In this document: positions 1-12,219 of the stretch, piece by piece
How positions within the stretch are numbered: position 1 is the first letter of the stretch
Layout of the letters: each line of letters starts with the position of its first letter
Source of the DNA: Epiperipatus broadwayi
Taxonomy: Eukaryota; Onychophora; Udeonychophora; Euonychophora; Peripatidae
Reading direction: 5' to 3'
DNA: 64,000 bases
Assembly (NCBI GenBank): GCA_028023455.1
Contig: JAQFVV010012397.1
Span: forward strand, 934,001 to 998,000
Program-made: the position numbers and the translations under genes
Notes under the pieces: model-generated
The model's database searches: none
What the model saw: the letters and a program-made list of their open reading frames with translations, nothing else
What the model was told of the DNA's origin: nothing

Positions 1-2353
1 AATCAATCTTTATTTTCATATTTTGAGCAAATCGATTAAACATTACTTTAGTCTTTTTAACATTTATCTTTAGTCCTACTTTCCTACTTTCATCTGATAA
101 TTCCTGCAACATTTTCTGCAGATCTGAAGCATTATTTGCAAAAACAACTACATCATCTGCGAAATCTAAATGACTTAAATAATCACCATTTACTTTCACT
201 CCTTTAGTTTCCCATTTTAATCCACAAAATACTTCATGCAGCACTGGTAAAAGTTTTGGAGATATGGAGTCACCTTGTCTTACACCTTTCTCAATGTTGA
301 CTTTCCCAGTGTCATTATGTAATCTAATTGTTGCTGTTGCATTTTTATAAATATTCTTTAAAATATGACAATATCCTGGATCTATACCTTGATGATCTAA
401 TGCTTTAATCACTGAAGAAATGTTTATAGAATCAAATGCCTTTTCATAATCTACAAATCCTAAGCATAATGGCAACTCATATTCATTTGTCCTTTCTATA
501 ACTTCTCTCAATACCTGGATATGATCTACTGTACTAAAACCACTTTTAAATCCAGCTTGTTCTCTTGGTTGGTGGAAATCCAATGTTCTCTGTAGACGAG
601 TAGTAATTATCTTGGTAAAAATTTTATATAAAACTGATAAAAGGCTGATAGGTCTGTAATTTCTAATATCTTCTTTATCACCTTTTTTAAATATTAATAT
701 TATTACTGCATTCTTCCAATCATCCGGTACATCTTTATCATTTAGACATTTGGTATATAACTTTGCTAAAAAATTTTCTATTTCTTCACCTGCTTCTTTT
801 AATATATCAATTATAATTCCATCATTACCTGGAGCCTTTCCTTTCTTCATACATTTAATTGCATGTCTCACTTCTTCATTTAAAATTCTGGGCAATTTGG
901 AAGATGTAATAGATATAGGAGGTACTTGTTCTTTATTACTATATAATTCTTGATAAAAATCTTCTACCAATTTCATGATGTCATCTCTCTTTTTAGTAAT
1001 AATTCCATCTTTTTTTCTTATTGCAGATATAAATTTCCTACCAATACCAAAATGTTGTTTTACATTTTTAAGACTTTTATTTTCTTCTACAGCTTTCCTT
1101 GCTAGTTCACAGTTATACTTTCTTATATCATTTTCAACTCTTTTCCGCACCATTTTACAAAATTCGAGATATTCAATTCTTTTTAATGCATCATTTTTGT
1201 ATATCTTCATATTCCTTCTTTTCTTCATAAATTCTCTAGTCTCAGTAGAAATTTTATTAGTCAATTGCTGCTTTTTTCTACCAGCTATCTTTGTTGCAGT
1301 TTTTAAAAGTGTATCAGTTATTTTCATATTAATTTCATTCAAATCTGAATCATGTTCAAAATCTACTAATACTTGAAACCGATTTGTAAGTTCTAATTTA
1401 AATTCATTAGAATGTTTCTGAAGATTAGGAATATCAACTGTAAATATTGTTTTTCTTAATAATTTTTGTCTCTCTAGTTTTATTTTAACACGTATCTTAC
1501 ACCTTACTAATCGATGATCACTTCCTGTGTTAAATTTATTAAGAACATTACAATCTTGAAATATGTATTTCCTGTTAGTCAAAATATAATCCAATTCTGC
1601 TGTACCTTCATTTGGATGCTTCCATGTCCATTTCCTTTTAACATTTTTCTCAAAAAAAGAATTCATAATATAAAGTTTTTCTTTTTCTGCAAACTCCACA
1701 AGTCTATATCCTCTCTCATTTCTATTACCATAACCAAAATTACCCACAGCACTTTCATCTTTCATTTTTTTACCAATTCTAGCATTAAAGTCTCCCATAA
1801 CAATTTTAAAATGGTGTTTACTCTGATCAAAAGCCTTTTGTACATCCATAAAAAAATCTTCTACTACTTCATCACTATGAGAACTTGTTGGGGCATAAAC
1901 CCGAATTATCTGCATTTGGTATCTGCTATTAAGTTGTATAACTAATCTTGCCACTCTGTCCGATACACCATCAATCTCCACAATATTGTTCTTCCACTTT
2001 TTAATTATAATGAATCCTACTCCACTTGTATTTCCAATATTTGTGCCTTTATAATAGAGTATATGTCCACTTTTTAAATCAATTGTCTCTTCACCTTTTC
2101 TTCTAACTTCACAAAGTCCAATAATGTCCCATTTAATATAAGAGAGTTCTTCTTCTAATTCTTTCAATCTTCCTTCACTTGAAAGTGATCTGCAGTTGTA
2201 AGTACCTAAATAAAAAGTCGTCATCAAATGGCAGCCTGGGTCCGCAATCAGGGGATTCTTAGCACCCTCTGCCTTCGGCCACCAACCGCTGCCTTGGTTG
2301 GTGACTTTACAGCCTTCTGGGAATAAGGGCCATGCTTTATTTTTGTCTGTCAT
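1..2353 (-). CDS. LINE endonuclease-reverse transcriptase ORF, open and 3'-incomplete
   Basis: I read this minus frame codon by codon from ATG at 2353 to position 2 and found no stop: 784 codons, with the C-terminus off the window. An in-frame TAA lies just upstream of this ATG; a second in-frame ATG at 2224 begins MTTFYLGTYNCRSL and could be the true start. The N-terminal part is an exonuclease-endonuclease-phosphatase fold with YNCRS, LCEVRR, RVYAPTS, GDFNARIG and SDHRLV motifs. The RT follows with APGNDG, NYRPISLLSVLYKI, QAGFKSGFST, FVDYEKAFDSI, GVRQGDSISP and the catalytic FADDVVVF. The order and motifs match RTE-like LINE ORFs, often annotated as craniofacial development protein 2-like. 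The encoded enzyme would nick target DNA and prime reverse transcription. All key catalytic residues are present. Confidence 0.9.
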   Translation of the reverse strand, partial: MTDKNKAWPLFPEGCKVTNQGSGWWPKAEGAKNPLIADPGCHLMTTFYLGTYNCRSLSSEGRLKELEEELSYIKWDIIGLCEVRRKGEETIDLKSGHILYYKGTNIGNTSGVGFIIIKKWKNNIVEIDGVSDRVARLVIQLNSRYQMQIIRVYAPTSSHSDEVVEDFFMDVQKAFDQSKHHFKIVMGDFNARIGKKMKDESAVGNFGYGNRNERGYRLVEFAEKEKLYIMNSFFEKNVKRKWTWKHPNEGTAELDYILTNRKYIFQDCNVLNKFNTGSDHRLVRCKIRVKIKLERQKLLRKTIFTVDIPNLQKHSNEFKLELTNRFQVLVDFEHDSDLNEINMKITDTLLKTATKIAGRKKQQLTNKISTETREFMKKRRNMKIYKNDALKRIEYLEFCKMVRKRVENDIRKYNCELARKAVEENKSLKNVKQHFGIGRKFISAIRKKDGIITKKRDDIMKLVEDFYQELYSNKEQVPPISITSSKLPRILNEEVRHAIKCMKKGKAPGNDGIIIDILKEAGEEIENFLAKLYTKCLNDKDVPDDWKNAVIILIFKKGDKEDIRNYRPISLLSVLYKIFTKIITTRLQRTLDFHQPREQAGFKSGFSTVDHIQVLREVIERTNEYELPLCLGFVDYEKAFDSINISSVIKALDHQGIDPGYCHILKNIYKNATATIRLHNDTGKVNIEKGVRQGDSISPKLLPVLHEVFCGLKWETKGVKVNGDYLSHLDFADDVVVFANNASDLQKMLQELSDESRKVGLKINVKKTKVMFNRFAQNMKIKID

Positions 2354-2690
2354 AATTGTATATATGTATTGGGAAAATATTTATCATTTACACAAACATT
2401 CATTCTGCCTTATCAGGCACTGAGAAGAAAGACCATGGTGTTTCTTGATCTTAAACTCAGAGGTAAAAAGCCAATAAACTCACCACGCTGGCTAATGCAT
2501 GTTGGTGAGCAGCCCATCCATGTTCGTATACTATATGAATAATCACATATAATAACAGCTGCAACGACAAGAACGTATGGAGTGGACATTAGGAATTTTC
2601 CCTGCTCGGTTCCTTTAAGGCCTCCAAGAGGAATCAAAGGGTCTCCTTTCAGTTAATAGCAAAACTCCTTTCTGCAGCCTATGCTTCTAT
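2354..2690 (-). other. LINE 5' leader
   Basis: This is the GC-richer stretch between the LINE ORF start and the microsatellite. It has short open frames (for example a minus frame at 2413-2637) but none with a recognisable domain. It is best read as the 5' UTR of the LINE, which in this class often holds an internal promoter; that role is inference. Confidence 0.5.
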
Positions 2691-2715
2691 ATATATATAT
2701 ATATGTGTGTGTATG
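2690..2715. repeat. (TA)n/(TG)n microsatellite
   Basis: A short compound dinucleotide tract passes from TA to TG repeats at the 5' edge of the LINE. Confidence 0.85.
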
Positions 2716-4588
2716 TATAATAAAGATCTTAGAGACAACATAAAATATTCACACCTCCTCTGCTATATTGATGATTGTAAGATTTTCAGGGGCATTAGCA
2801 AAATTATGATTAATAAAGATAAGTGTTATATGGTTTTCTACTTTAAAAAATCGGAATTTCAAGTCCCCCTATTCTATTTTATGTTTAAAAAATCATTTTT
2901 AAAAATAAAAAGATCTTGGAATTACTTTTTCTTGTAATTTATCTTTCCATCTTTATGTTAGTATTATAATTAATAATGCTTTTAAAACAATGGTAGTCAT
3001 AAATAGACATTTAAAATATTTAACCAGACAACTAAATATAAACTTTTTCTCTCTTTGTCCCCCTCCCCCATCTTAGAACTCACTTTAATTATCTGAAACT
3101 CATATACCAAAAATGATGTTTATAAAATGTAAATTGTATTTGTCAGATACTATAAACATAAGTATTTCAATGATCATTTTAGCATTTTCTTGACATAAAA
3201 AAGAAAAATCAGTGGCATTAATTTTTATACAAGGTATCCTTTCAATATAAGATCACTTCAGATTTTTCCCCAAATATAATCACCCATACCTTTTAATACT
3301 ATACCATACAGCACAACTCTTTAAATCTAATTTCTTGTCAATCAGATGCCCTCAGGCTCTCTCCTATATCTTGTATGATTAGTACTTGTAATGAGAATAT
3401 TCTTCATTTTGATTCTATTCAATTCAGTAAAACCCTAAATTTAAAATATAATTTATAATAGAAACATATCAGACCATAAAGATGGTACCACCTTTATTGT
3501 TAAAGGAGGTTGCCTTGACTACAGGTTGAGATTGTTAATAGCTTAAGAGTTCATTGTTATCATCTACATTTATAAACATGTTAAGACCTGAGTAATTAGC
3601 TTTATTGTCTTAGTAATTTATAATCTTTTATCATAATCATATTTCTTTATTGAATGTGCATTCTATAATTGACTATCAATTAGTTGTTTTGCATTTAAAT
3701 AAAATTAAATTGTTGTTATTGTTATTAGTAGTAGTAATAATATTTTTATTAGAGATAATCATCAGATCATTTTAATAATTTATGATTATAAATTCAGCCA
3801 AATTATTTTAATAATTAATAGATTTTATATTGTTATAAAATGTACAATTTTTAATAAAAAATTGTATTTTGAAAGTTTATAATTTTGATGTTTGAAAACT
3901 TAAAAAATTATGTTCAACAGTAACTATATTATCTACATTTGTTTTTATTAAAATATCATTATTGTTGTTGATAGAATAATGAAATATATGTTTTAATAAA
4001 TGTGGAATAAACTAAAAACATAAAAACATCTATTAAAAAATTATCAAATAAATTATTTTTTGAATTTTTAAATTTATTGTTGTAATCTGGGCAATTTTAA
4101 ATATTCAATAAGCAAAGTTACCCTCATATAGAATAGAACACTGAAATTCTGTGTAAATAACATTATAAAAGATTACTGACACCAAATATTACCTTAATTT
4201 CAGCAGCACTCTTTCGTGAAGCAAACCTAAGTTTAAATAAAATGGGCTAGGTAAAAGATATTCAGACTTATGTTTATTTTACAAGAGAATGCTGCTAAAA
4301 TTAATGTAATATTTGGTGTCAGTAATGTTTTATATTTGAATTCAGCTAGTGATACACTCTAGTTCTTAAATAATATTATATATGATTTTGTAAATTCGAC
4401 TTAAATATTAACTACAGATACTTGACTTTTGAATTACCTCTATAACACTTTTTTATGCTTACTGTTTTTGCACTATACATTTGTGACATTTACTTCTAGA
4501 GTAGGGTGCAAGAAAAATAAGGAATGAGATAAGTGAAATATTATATATATAATGATCGTTTCAGGCTAATATTTAAAAAGATTCTTAC
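2716..4588. other. AT-rich non-coding stretch downstream of the last seen host exon
   Basis: Very AT-rich DNA with stops in all frames. The only structure I see is the foldback at 4160-4330. On the minus strand this is downstream of the 4589-4975 exon, so any membrane-anchor or last exon of the host gene should lie here or beyond the window. I found no clear hydrophobic exon. Confidence 0.5.
4160..4330. repeat. Foldback element (small)
   Basis: This is an inverted repeat. The left arm near 4171-4210 (GATTACTGACACCAAATATT...) returns as its reverse complement near 4285-4330, with few mismatches over about 55 bases. A looser match continues toward a central loop of about 60 bases. It has no coding content and is probably a MITE-like foldback. 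Confidence 0.8.
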
Positions 4589-4975
4589 TTGGTTCATGTA
4601 GGTTTGAAATTTGAGAAATAGTAGATTTTTTTGGTAAAAAGTCATCATCTTCCTTATATGGTTGTATTTGAGCTTGAGTTGCCGGAGACAATTTTGCTGT
4701 AGAAAAGTAAATATGCTTAGTCGGTTTTAATTTAGATTTAGTTAACTTTGAAGAGAATTTTTTTTGTGTGCTTTCAGCTTTTGATTTTGATTCAGATTTA
4801 CATATAGCATTACTGAAGCTCCAATTACCAGTTTCTAGACATCTGATTTTATTTTTTCCAAATAATTTCCATCCAGGAAGACAAAATAACTCGGCAGTAG
4901 CATTAAGAGAATCATCTGTACTAATAAGTTTGAATGATCCGTGAATAGGTGGATTTGGAGAACCACAACGAATAA
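4589..4975 (-). CDS. Host gene exon: third CCP/sushi module plus Ser/Thr/Lys-rich stalk
   Basis: This 387-base exon reads out to 129 codons with phase 1 at both ends. The acceptor is ...TTTTTAG before 4975 and the donor is GTAAGAAT after 4589. Residues 3-58 form a CCP domain: RCGSPNPP, a Cys in ELFCLPGWKLFG, RCLETGNWSF and AICKSE supply four cysteines, and the conserved Gly and Trp are in place. The remaining ~70 residues are rich in Ser, Lys, Thr and Pro, with no cysteine, as in a stalk or mucin-like linker. An acidic patch (KEDDDFLP) lies near the end. CCP modules bind proteins and glycans outside the cell. It is the most C-terminal exon seen; a membrane segment would be expected next but is not found. 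Confidence 0.88.
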
Positions 4976-7394
4976 CTAAAAACAACACAAATTACAATGT
5001 AAATAGTTTATTTATTTAATAAAAATAAAATTATTATTTTAAAAAAAACATTACTTAACCTTTGTTAACATTTTTTTTTTTTAAATCTATAAACATATAA
5101 ACTAAATAATATTTATAAAAGCAGTATCTATTTTAAAGGTACAATCTAAAGTTAGCAATAAAGTCAATATTAAATAATATTACATCGAGCTGCATTTAGT
5201 TAAATACTAGCTATATATACTTCAAAGGCACAATCTACTGATAGTATTTCAATCCAAGATTTTCAAAGAAACTAATATTGAGATATTACTTTGACCTGCA
5301 TTTAATTAAATACAACATTATATACATATATTGTAATGGTCCGAGTTTTCCTCCAGAAGAGAGGAACACATGTTTCTATGATTAGACCTGGGGTCTTTGG
5401 GTAGGATGCTGTGAATGATGTGATGAAGTAACTAACCAATGCTCATATCCACCTCCAATTGGCTAGCTTTTAGTTTACTCATTAAATCTAGATACAATTT
5501 ATGCTAGTTCATCTATACCTACCTCTTTTTCAGATTCCATCACATCTCAGTATTCAAACCCAGGGAGAATATTGTCTTTGGCTCTCTTCAGGGGTGAATT
5601 TACTTTATGTAGCAATTAAATTTTTATTGGATTAAGATAAATCAAACCCTATTGTTATATTATACATTATAATAATGCACGTGTGTGCATATATAGATTT
5701 AGTGAAGTAAATTAATGAGTGAGTATATGAATGAGTTCGATAAACTAGAGACCAATTTAATATAAAACAAATTAACAAACTTTATTAATAACAGATAAAA
5801 ATTGAAATTCTACTCCTATAGCAAAAAATGTGCTTATATATGTGTCATAAGCACCTCTACCATTTCAATATCTAAATTATTCATTATACCAATCCATGCC
5901 CCTGGTAGATATGCATTAAGACACTTTCTATTTAAAAAGTTAATAAGATTAGCTAAGATACAAAAATAAAATAAAACAAAAATTATTGTTTCATTGTTAT
6001 AATGATTACGAAGCTAAATAACTGTTTACTAGATTATATCACCATATTTCCAATAGTTCCATGATCCAATTTCTAGGAAAAGACTTTCGTATAAGAACAT
6101 TAATCATTCATACCAAACAACTAAATGTAAGAATTATTAGTGAAAACATAAACAAATAAACATAAAATAAACCCTATCCTATCCTAGTGAGTGCAAATTA
6201 ATATGGAAGAGCATCAAAAATTCTTATCTCATCTATACTATGTGAGGATAATGATGCCTGAATGTCAAATCACCATGGAGTTAATCAACCTAAATTTGAT
6301 TTATAAAACAAAAAAAAATTTCTAGCCCAATAATCCTTCCCTCTGTTTGACATTGCACTGAAACTTCCAAGTGTGACAATAATAAAAGTAAAATTTTACA
6401 AATGAATAAAGTAAGTAAAAAAAATATATAACATGATAATTTTGATCTTCCGGATTGGAGTTTATAATTTAAACATTAGGGTCTTTTATGGATACAGCCT
6501 GTTCTGATAATTCCACCATTTTCCAGATTCTTCGGAAACACTTGGACAAGGTTGTTTCCATTTTGGATATCACTCTCTTCTGGACTCTACTCAGACACTT
6601 CTGATTAGGTGTTTTAAGGCATTATTTATATAAGTGAGTTACAAAATCACAATTCATAGTAATTAAGGCAGCACTTTGGTCTTTTGGCTCATCTAGACAA
6701 TATACATTGTTTGGTAATTCAAGAAAAAAGATTTAATTTCATTCAGCTTATAAATAATATTGAATAAATTTATGCAAAGGAAAGCTTTACTTCATCATTT
6801 ATTAGCATGTAATGGCTATATATAACATTCCTTTTTCTTCTTGTTTGATTGCATGATCTTCTGTCAATCATTATAAAATTTATTTTAATTCTTTTACTAT
6901 ATTGCTAAAGTTAATTGATTTTTGCCTTTTTAAATGTTGATGATGATTTGCTTTAATTTTCGGTGCTTTAAAATCTTATACAGAATAGATAATATCTTTG
7001 AACACATTGTCCATTTTAGTCTTTGTTTTAATGTTCGATATTAAGCTATTTGCTGTTTGTGGTTGTTATAACACTTGATAAAATGTGAAAGAGAATGGAA
7101 ATGGGTTTGATTTTATACTGGGGCTTAACATCCATTGTCCAGTAAACTCGCATTTTCAATTCTTTTTTTATCACTATTGGTGCCTATTGTTGTGTGAATT
7201 AATGGTTGTTGTTGATGTTATGTAATAAAATTATCTAGTAAAATTCTATTTTTACTTTCTAACACTTGATTGCTTAGATATTGACTTGATCTCAGGTCAT
7301 CACTACATCAATTAAATTACTGTCTGACATCATGATGTCTACACATTAACAAACAAGTCATTATTGGTATATACTGTACCACTAATCTAGCATT
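4976..7394. other. Intron sequence with no gene
   Basis: AT-rich DNA lies between the third CCP exon and the LTR element. A less AT-rich patch from about 5334 (TGTAATGGTCCGAG...) to 5600, and another near 6490-6610, resemble pieces of old LTR-type repeats. I found no partner copy in the window. No frame shows a recognisable protein. Confidence 0.4.
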
Positions 7395-8799
7395 TGTCTG
7401 AAATTATTAAAAGGAAAGGTTCATCATAATTTTAGTAAAATTATTAAAATAAGAAAAATCGATAAGCAGCTTAAAGTGTTGTAAATCAAATTTTAAATAA
7501 AAAGAATAATAAAATAACTGCAAAGTGAGTTGTCAATAAATGATTGAAATAAAGATCATTAAAAAATAATCAAAAGTTAATAGAAATATAAATTTAAAAT
7601 GTTTAGGAGTCTGAAGTTAATCTTTGATAGTTTAAAAGAAGTTTTGTTTCTCAAAAATGTAGTAGAGATCACCAGAGGGAAAAGAAAGGGGGAAAAAGGT
7701 GGCATCATTCTGTAGTATACATTTTTCTAGTTTGAAAAAAAAAGGGGGGGGAGGGGGGGAGGTAATCAGAAGGCAAGATATAAATTTCTCTTTTCATTTA
7801 TTTAAGAAAAAGAATATAAGAAAAGAAAAGGAAACATAAATCTAGCTAAATATAAATTTTATTAATTATAAAACTAAAAGTTCTTTTATTTTATTTACTC
7901 GTGTAGAAAAGACAAAATAATAAAATGTGTGTGTATAAATGAAAGCTGATTTTATATACATAAAGGAACAAAATCTGTGCTTGATAAAGAAAAAGAAAAT
8001 GAAAGTTAACTTTAAATAAATAAAGGAATGCTTATAACAAAATTCACTCAAAGATTGCTTGTCCAATAAATAAAGAATGGGAATTAGTATTTATAAATTG
8101 CTACAAATATAAACAATGGGAATAATTAAAAAACTATCTTATCCAAAGTTAGATTGATCTAAGCAAGCATGTGGATTAAGAGACAATGGCAAAATAATTA
8201 ATAAAATTTAATTAAATTTACAAATTAATTAAACTGATTTGGAAAGATAAGAGAATGGACAACAAGAAGGAATCATATAAATAGGACCAAAAATCTATTC
8301 AATAGGTTTTTTTTTTACTTCAGACTCTTATTTTTTCAATTCATCACTGTATTTTGATTTGTGTGTCAATTAAGATCATGCCATGCTAAGCAGAAGTCAG
8401 AACATATGACCAAGATCCAGCCTTCATCTGCAAGAACATCAGCAGTCTGCCCAATAGAAGTCATGCCCATCTAATAATTTGAAGCCACCAAATGTCTATG
8501 TGCTTGAAGTAAGATGCAGCCTGGAACCACAATCATCAGGACATTATTAGAAACTTAAAATCCAACTGGTTGGTAAATTTTCCATTTAGCAGGAGAGAGC
8601 GAGAAGCCACATCTCCCAGATTATATGTCCAAAAATCCTAGGTAATATAAATTTCTTATTCCCATTCATAGACTAATATTAATTTTATTGAATGATAGTA
8701 GCAGTAGTAATCTTTGAGTGTTTTGATATTCAGTATAGCCAAATGTTTCGCAAAGTTCCCTGAAATAATTAGTATTTATAGTTCGAGTATGTATACACA
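7395..8799 (+). repeat. 5' LTR of gag-only element
   Basis: First copy of the 1.4-kb direct repeat, beginning TGTCTGAAATT and ending GTATACACA. It contains poly-purine and G-rich patches near 7740-7765. It aligns throughout with 12220-13648. Confidence 0.82.
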
Positions 8800-9980
8800 T
8801 TTAAATGTATATTAATTATATTTATTTCATTATCACGTGTTTATTAAGAATATGTGTGTATAGAATTGATATCATTTTATCGTTATATGTTTTATTGAGA
8901 GTATGTGTGCATATAATAAGTGTGGCAATTATATTATTTATTAAAGGTGAAATAAAATTAACTTATAAATTTCTAGTAACAAATTTATTTAAAAATATAT
9001 TAGAATAAATATTGTCTGCTAATTAATGCTGAGCAGTTCTTTCTTGTTATACCACTAAGGAACAATTTTCTTAAATAGTCACCAGCTAATCTATTAGATT
9101 TATTCTTGGTAATTTCATTATTGAGCTAGTGGAATAAATCAGGTGCTGAATTAGTAACTGCCATTCAGGGCATGTTAATTACTTCATGTAATGAGCTGGT
9201 GCCTGAGGTTCTCCTCAAAACAAATGAAGTGTTTTGGATGGCAGGTGTTTAAATTTAGCAGCTGAGAAGTTCTGTAGCCTGGAAATGTGACTGTAGGTTA
9301 TACCTTGGGTAATCTCACTCTGGCTACAGATACCTCCATGTATTTCTTCTCTGCCTGAGAGATTGGGTGTTGTAATATGCAGCTGAAGTGGATCAAGATT
9401 CAACAAATATAAATTTATTACAATATTTATTTTATTTATTCAGTTAAAATAATAATCACTAGTTTAGTTTTGTTTATCACATCAATATAACAGGTAATTT
9501 ATAAGTTCGAGTGATCCAACTTTCACCTGATTCAATTGGCTTACCCAACATGGGTGCAGAATCGTCATAAATGACATTCAACTAAATTAGTTGAAAAAAA
9601 AAGTTTTGTTTTGAAATAAAAATTTAAAGAAATGCTAAATTGCACAATTACAATTAAAAGTGATATGAAAAAGAACAGACACAGCAGACAAATATAAGAA
9701 AGTAAATGGAAAAAGAGAAAGGGAGATAGATGTTTTAGGTGGGATTTAGGACATTGAGAACAGCCAAAGACAATAGGACTAAGAGAGTTGGAGTCAGTCA
9801 TATGTTTCATTAAAGAAAATAAACAGTTTAATAATATTTCATGATTTATTTGAATACAAAGAGATATAAATAGATATTGTGTTTAATTTTATTTTCATAT
9901 AAAAAAGGGAAGACAGTGTAACAATGGATAAAGGAATGGAGCTGAAACAAAGCCTGATATTTTTTTAAAATCCACAAATA
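8800..9980 (+). other. Internal leader of gag-only LTR element
   Basis: About 1.2 kb lies between the 5' LTR and the first gag ORF. The part from 9150 to 9410 is GC-richer and has no clear frame. A segment near 9535-9570 (GGCTTACCCAACATGGGTGC) has an LTR-end/primer-site look, so the true 5' LTR may be longer than the part shared with the 3' copy. This is inference. Confidence 0.4.
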
Positions 9981-10355
9981 GTGGGAAAAGAAGTGTCAGA
10001 GACCCAGATGGTGTTCAAAATTATGATAGATTTGATGAAAACTGAAATAAAAAAAATATGGCAAGAAATAAAACAAAGTCAGCAGGTGATGAAGGAAGAA
10101 ATTAGTGAGTTCAAAATAGAAATGATTAGAGAAATGAAGGCAATAAGTGGTGAAATAATGGGAAAAGTAGAGAAGATTCAAACAGCCATAGAAATAATTG
10201 AGAATGACCTGGGTAAAGGAATTCAGGAACTTAAAACAGTAGAATATATGAAAGAACTGAGACATAAGGTAGGACAAAATAGCAATAGAACAGGCAGCTT
10301 GGAAATGGAAATAATACAGGTAAGAGATTTTCTAGGAATGGGGAAGTGTAGCTAG
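9981..10355 (+). CDS. Gag N-terminal region, coiled coil (remnant)
   Basis: This 124-codon frame has a composition typical of a coiled coil: heptad-like runs of Lys, Glu, Ile, Met and Leu through most of its length (for example KTEIKKIWQEIKQSQQVMKE). It has no cysteine-rich motif and ends at TAG. It lies directly 5' of the capsid-like segment at 10640. I read it as the N-terminal part of the gag of the LTR element, where coiled coils help assembly. It carries no enzymatic motif. The listed start may not be native, because an upstream in-frame extension is possible. Confidence 0.6.
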   Translation: MGKEVSETQMVFKIMIDLMKTEIKKIWQEIKQSQQVMKEEISEFKIEMIREMKAISGEIMGKVEKIQTAIEIIENDLGKGIQELKTVEYMKELRHKVGQNSNRTGSLEMEIIQVRDFLGMGKCS

Positions 10356-10639
10356 AATGATACAGTAGAGTTTAAGTCTGTTTAAGAACAGAGGCATACA
10401 GAAAGAGATAAAACGTGAAATTGATATAGTGGTAGGAAAATTAATGTATCTCGATATAGCAGAAAGTAGAAACATGCTAAAATCAGACAAGAAATATGCA
10501 TAGAGGTAATGATGAGCTTACAGTATAAGATTGATCAGATGAAATGCAAGAACAAGGGCCATGCTGCTGAAAACAGGCAGGAGGAACCCATTAGTAGAAT
10601 CTTGGAGGACAAATTTTAATTGCAATGTTTAAGGATGAG

Positions 10640-11040
10640 GTCAGAGAAAATTTGTCACAACACCTAAAAAGTTTAGCTCATTTATTTCAGCTCTAGGATT
10701 GGCCAGAAGGAGATAGAGTCATAATTGCTAGTAGTCAGCTTCAAGAAACAGTTCTGGACTGGTGGTACACCTTATATAAGAAACCTCAGACATTTGAGGA
10801 ATATAGGCATGCCATACTAAGAACATTCTAGAGTGAAGCAAGACAAGATGGTATACTCTTATAGAATATCTCAGGAAAGATAACCCAGTATCTGTGAAGA
10901 AATGCACATACAAATTTTTTTTAAACGGGTAGCAAAACTCAAGGTGTTAATGGTGTTCCCATTGTCAAATGACCAAATCATAAAGATTATCCAACATAAC
11001 ATGCCACCACCCATGCCACTAATGATGTTAAGTAGTAGTG
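10640..11040 (+). pseudogene. Gag capsid domain, decayed
   Basis: Translated in pieces, this stretch gives the classic retrotransposon gag core: DWPEGDRVIIASSQLQ, then ETVLDWWYTLYKK, then TFEEYRHAILRTF followed by a stop, then SEARQDG. After a further stop or frame change comes RVAKLKVLMVFPLSNDQIIK and a Pro/Met-rich tail. The WW..L spacing and the T(F/W)EE(Y/F) pattern fit the retrotrans_gag family. Several stops and shifts disable it. Downstream sequence to 11860 has no recognisable domain. Confidence 0.75.
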
Positions 11041-11862
11041 GATGGTCGGTGGGTAGACTATGAAAAATTTGATGAGGCAGCCTATAGATAAATATAGGAA
11101 GATAGATCATAATAGTGATCAAAGCATCTGTAAAAGAAGCCTCCTGATTGAGTGTAGTGGTTAGCAAGAGGATAGAATGTTAAACAAAAAAAGAAAAAAG
11201 AAACAAAGGAATTAAGAATGGACTACAATAGAGAAACAGAATCATTTTAATGTGGGTGATAAGCCTGAAAATGAGAATTTTGTAAATAATAATAATATAT
11301 GTGTGTTTACAACTATATGTGTGTGTGTTTTAAACAATCTTATATTTTGATATTTTTTAAATTAGGTTCATTTAAAAATCTATAGGGGTGATTGTAATTG
11401 TATTACTAAATAGTTATTTTAACAGATCATCAATATACTCATGAAATATATACATAGTTACAAATGATTTAATATATATATATATATATAAATCTAAGTT
11501 TAGGAATGTGTAGATGGAATTGTTATTGAAAGAAATGAGAGTAGAATAAAAGTAAAGTTTAGAAATGGAATGAAAGTGTAGGCTGTAGGCTGGATGAAAT
11601 AGTACCCATAACAGACTATCAGGGAAAAATATTCTCAGGGTAAGGATTCATAAAGTTGTGGGCCCATCCAATTATTCTTTACATATGTGCACTGGGAACA
11701 ATAGCCCAATATTTCATAAATAATTTCCAAAGTGTAAGCCGAATTGGACAATCAAGGAGTCCTATCATTCACAGTGAACTTTTTTTTTACTTTCTAGGAT
11801 GCAGTCCCATTGGAGCATAGAGAGGGGTCATCCAAACATCTGATAGGAAACTGAGCAAAGAA

Positions 11863-12096
11863 ATGGAAGTTTCCTTTACATATATACATGTAAGTTGGTA
11901 TAAGTCAGCAAATTCTGCATCTGCCTTTTCTCTAAATCCCTGTTTTCCCAGAAAGGACTGTTATCCTCATGGTCATCATTCAGGACATAAATGCTGGAAG
12001 GAACATAGTCAGCCTAAAAGACAACTAGTTCAGAAAGATTGCCCTCAGATTGTATCAGGTTTGACAAACAAATTAAGAAAGAAAAATAATAAATAA
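11863..12096 (+). pseudogene. Gag zinc-knuckle region, degenerate
   Basis: This short frame of 77 codons has a degenerate CCHC-type zinc knuckle at 11959-11994, read as CYPHGHHSGHKCW. The spacing resembles C-Y-x-C-G-H-x-G-H-x4-C, with the second Cys replaced by His. A basic tail follows (RKKNNK at the end). Position and charge fit the nucleocapsid end of gag, which binds RNA. The frame stops 120 bases before the 3' LTR, leaving no room for pol. Confidence 0.55.
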
Positions 12097-12219
12097 TGTA
12101 AATAGTTTGAAGTTAGTAAAGGGGTCATTAGAGATAAAATGGTCAAAATGACACATTTTACTTTTAGTAGGTGATGGTATAATATATTTCTATCTTAGCA
12201 CTACATACTTATAATTATT

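Larger units (their letters stand above)
1..2690 (-). mobile_element. RTE-like LINE, 5' part, runs off window start
   Basis: This non-LTR retrotransposon lies on the minus strand, with its 5' end near 2690 beside a (TA/TG)n tract and its 3' end outside the window. It consists of a roughly 340-base GC-richer leader (2354-2690) followed by one long ORF with an apurinic endonuclease and a reverse transcriptase. The leader is less AT-rich than the flanks and ends at the microsatellite, so the 5' boundary is approximate. The 3' UTR, tail and target-site duplication cannot be seen. The uninterrupted ORF makes it the least decayed element in the window. Confidence 0.85.

Noticed and set aside
1514-1945. 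143-codon plus frame, and those at 750 and 975
   Set aside because: Antisense of the open LINE ORF.
7740-7765. G-rich run as a possible quadruplex or polypurine tract
   Set aside because: Lies inside the LTR and is not conserved in the other LTR copy.
9215-10277. Minus-strand frames over the gag region
   Set aside because: Antisense shadows of the gag coding strand, with low-complexity hydrophobic residues.
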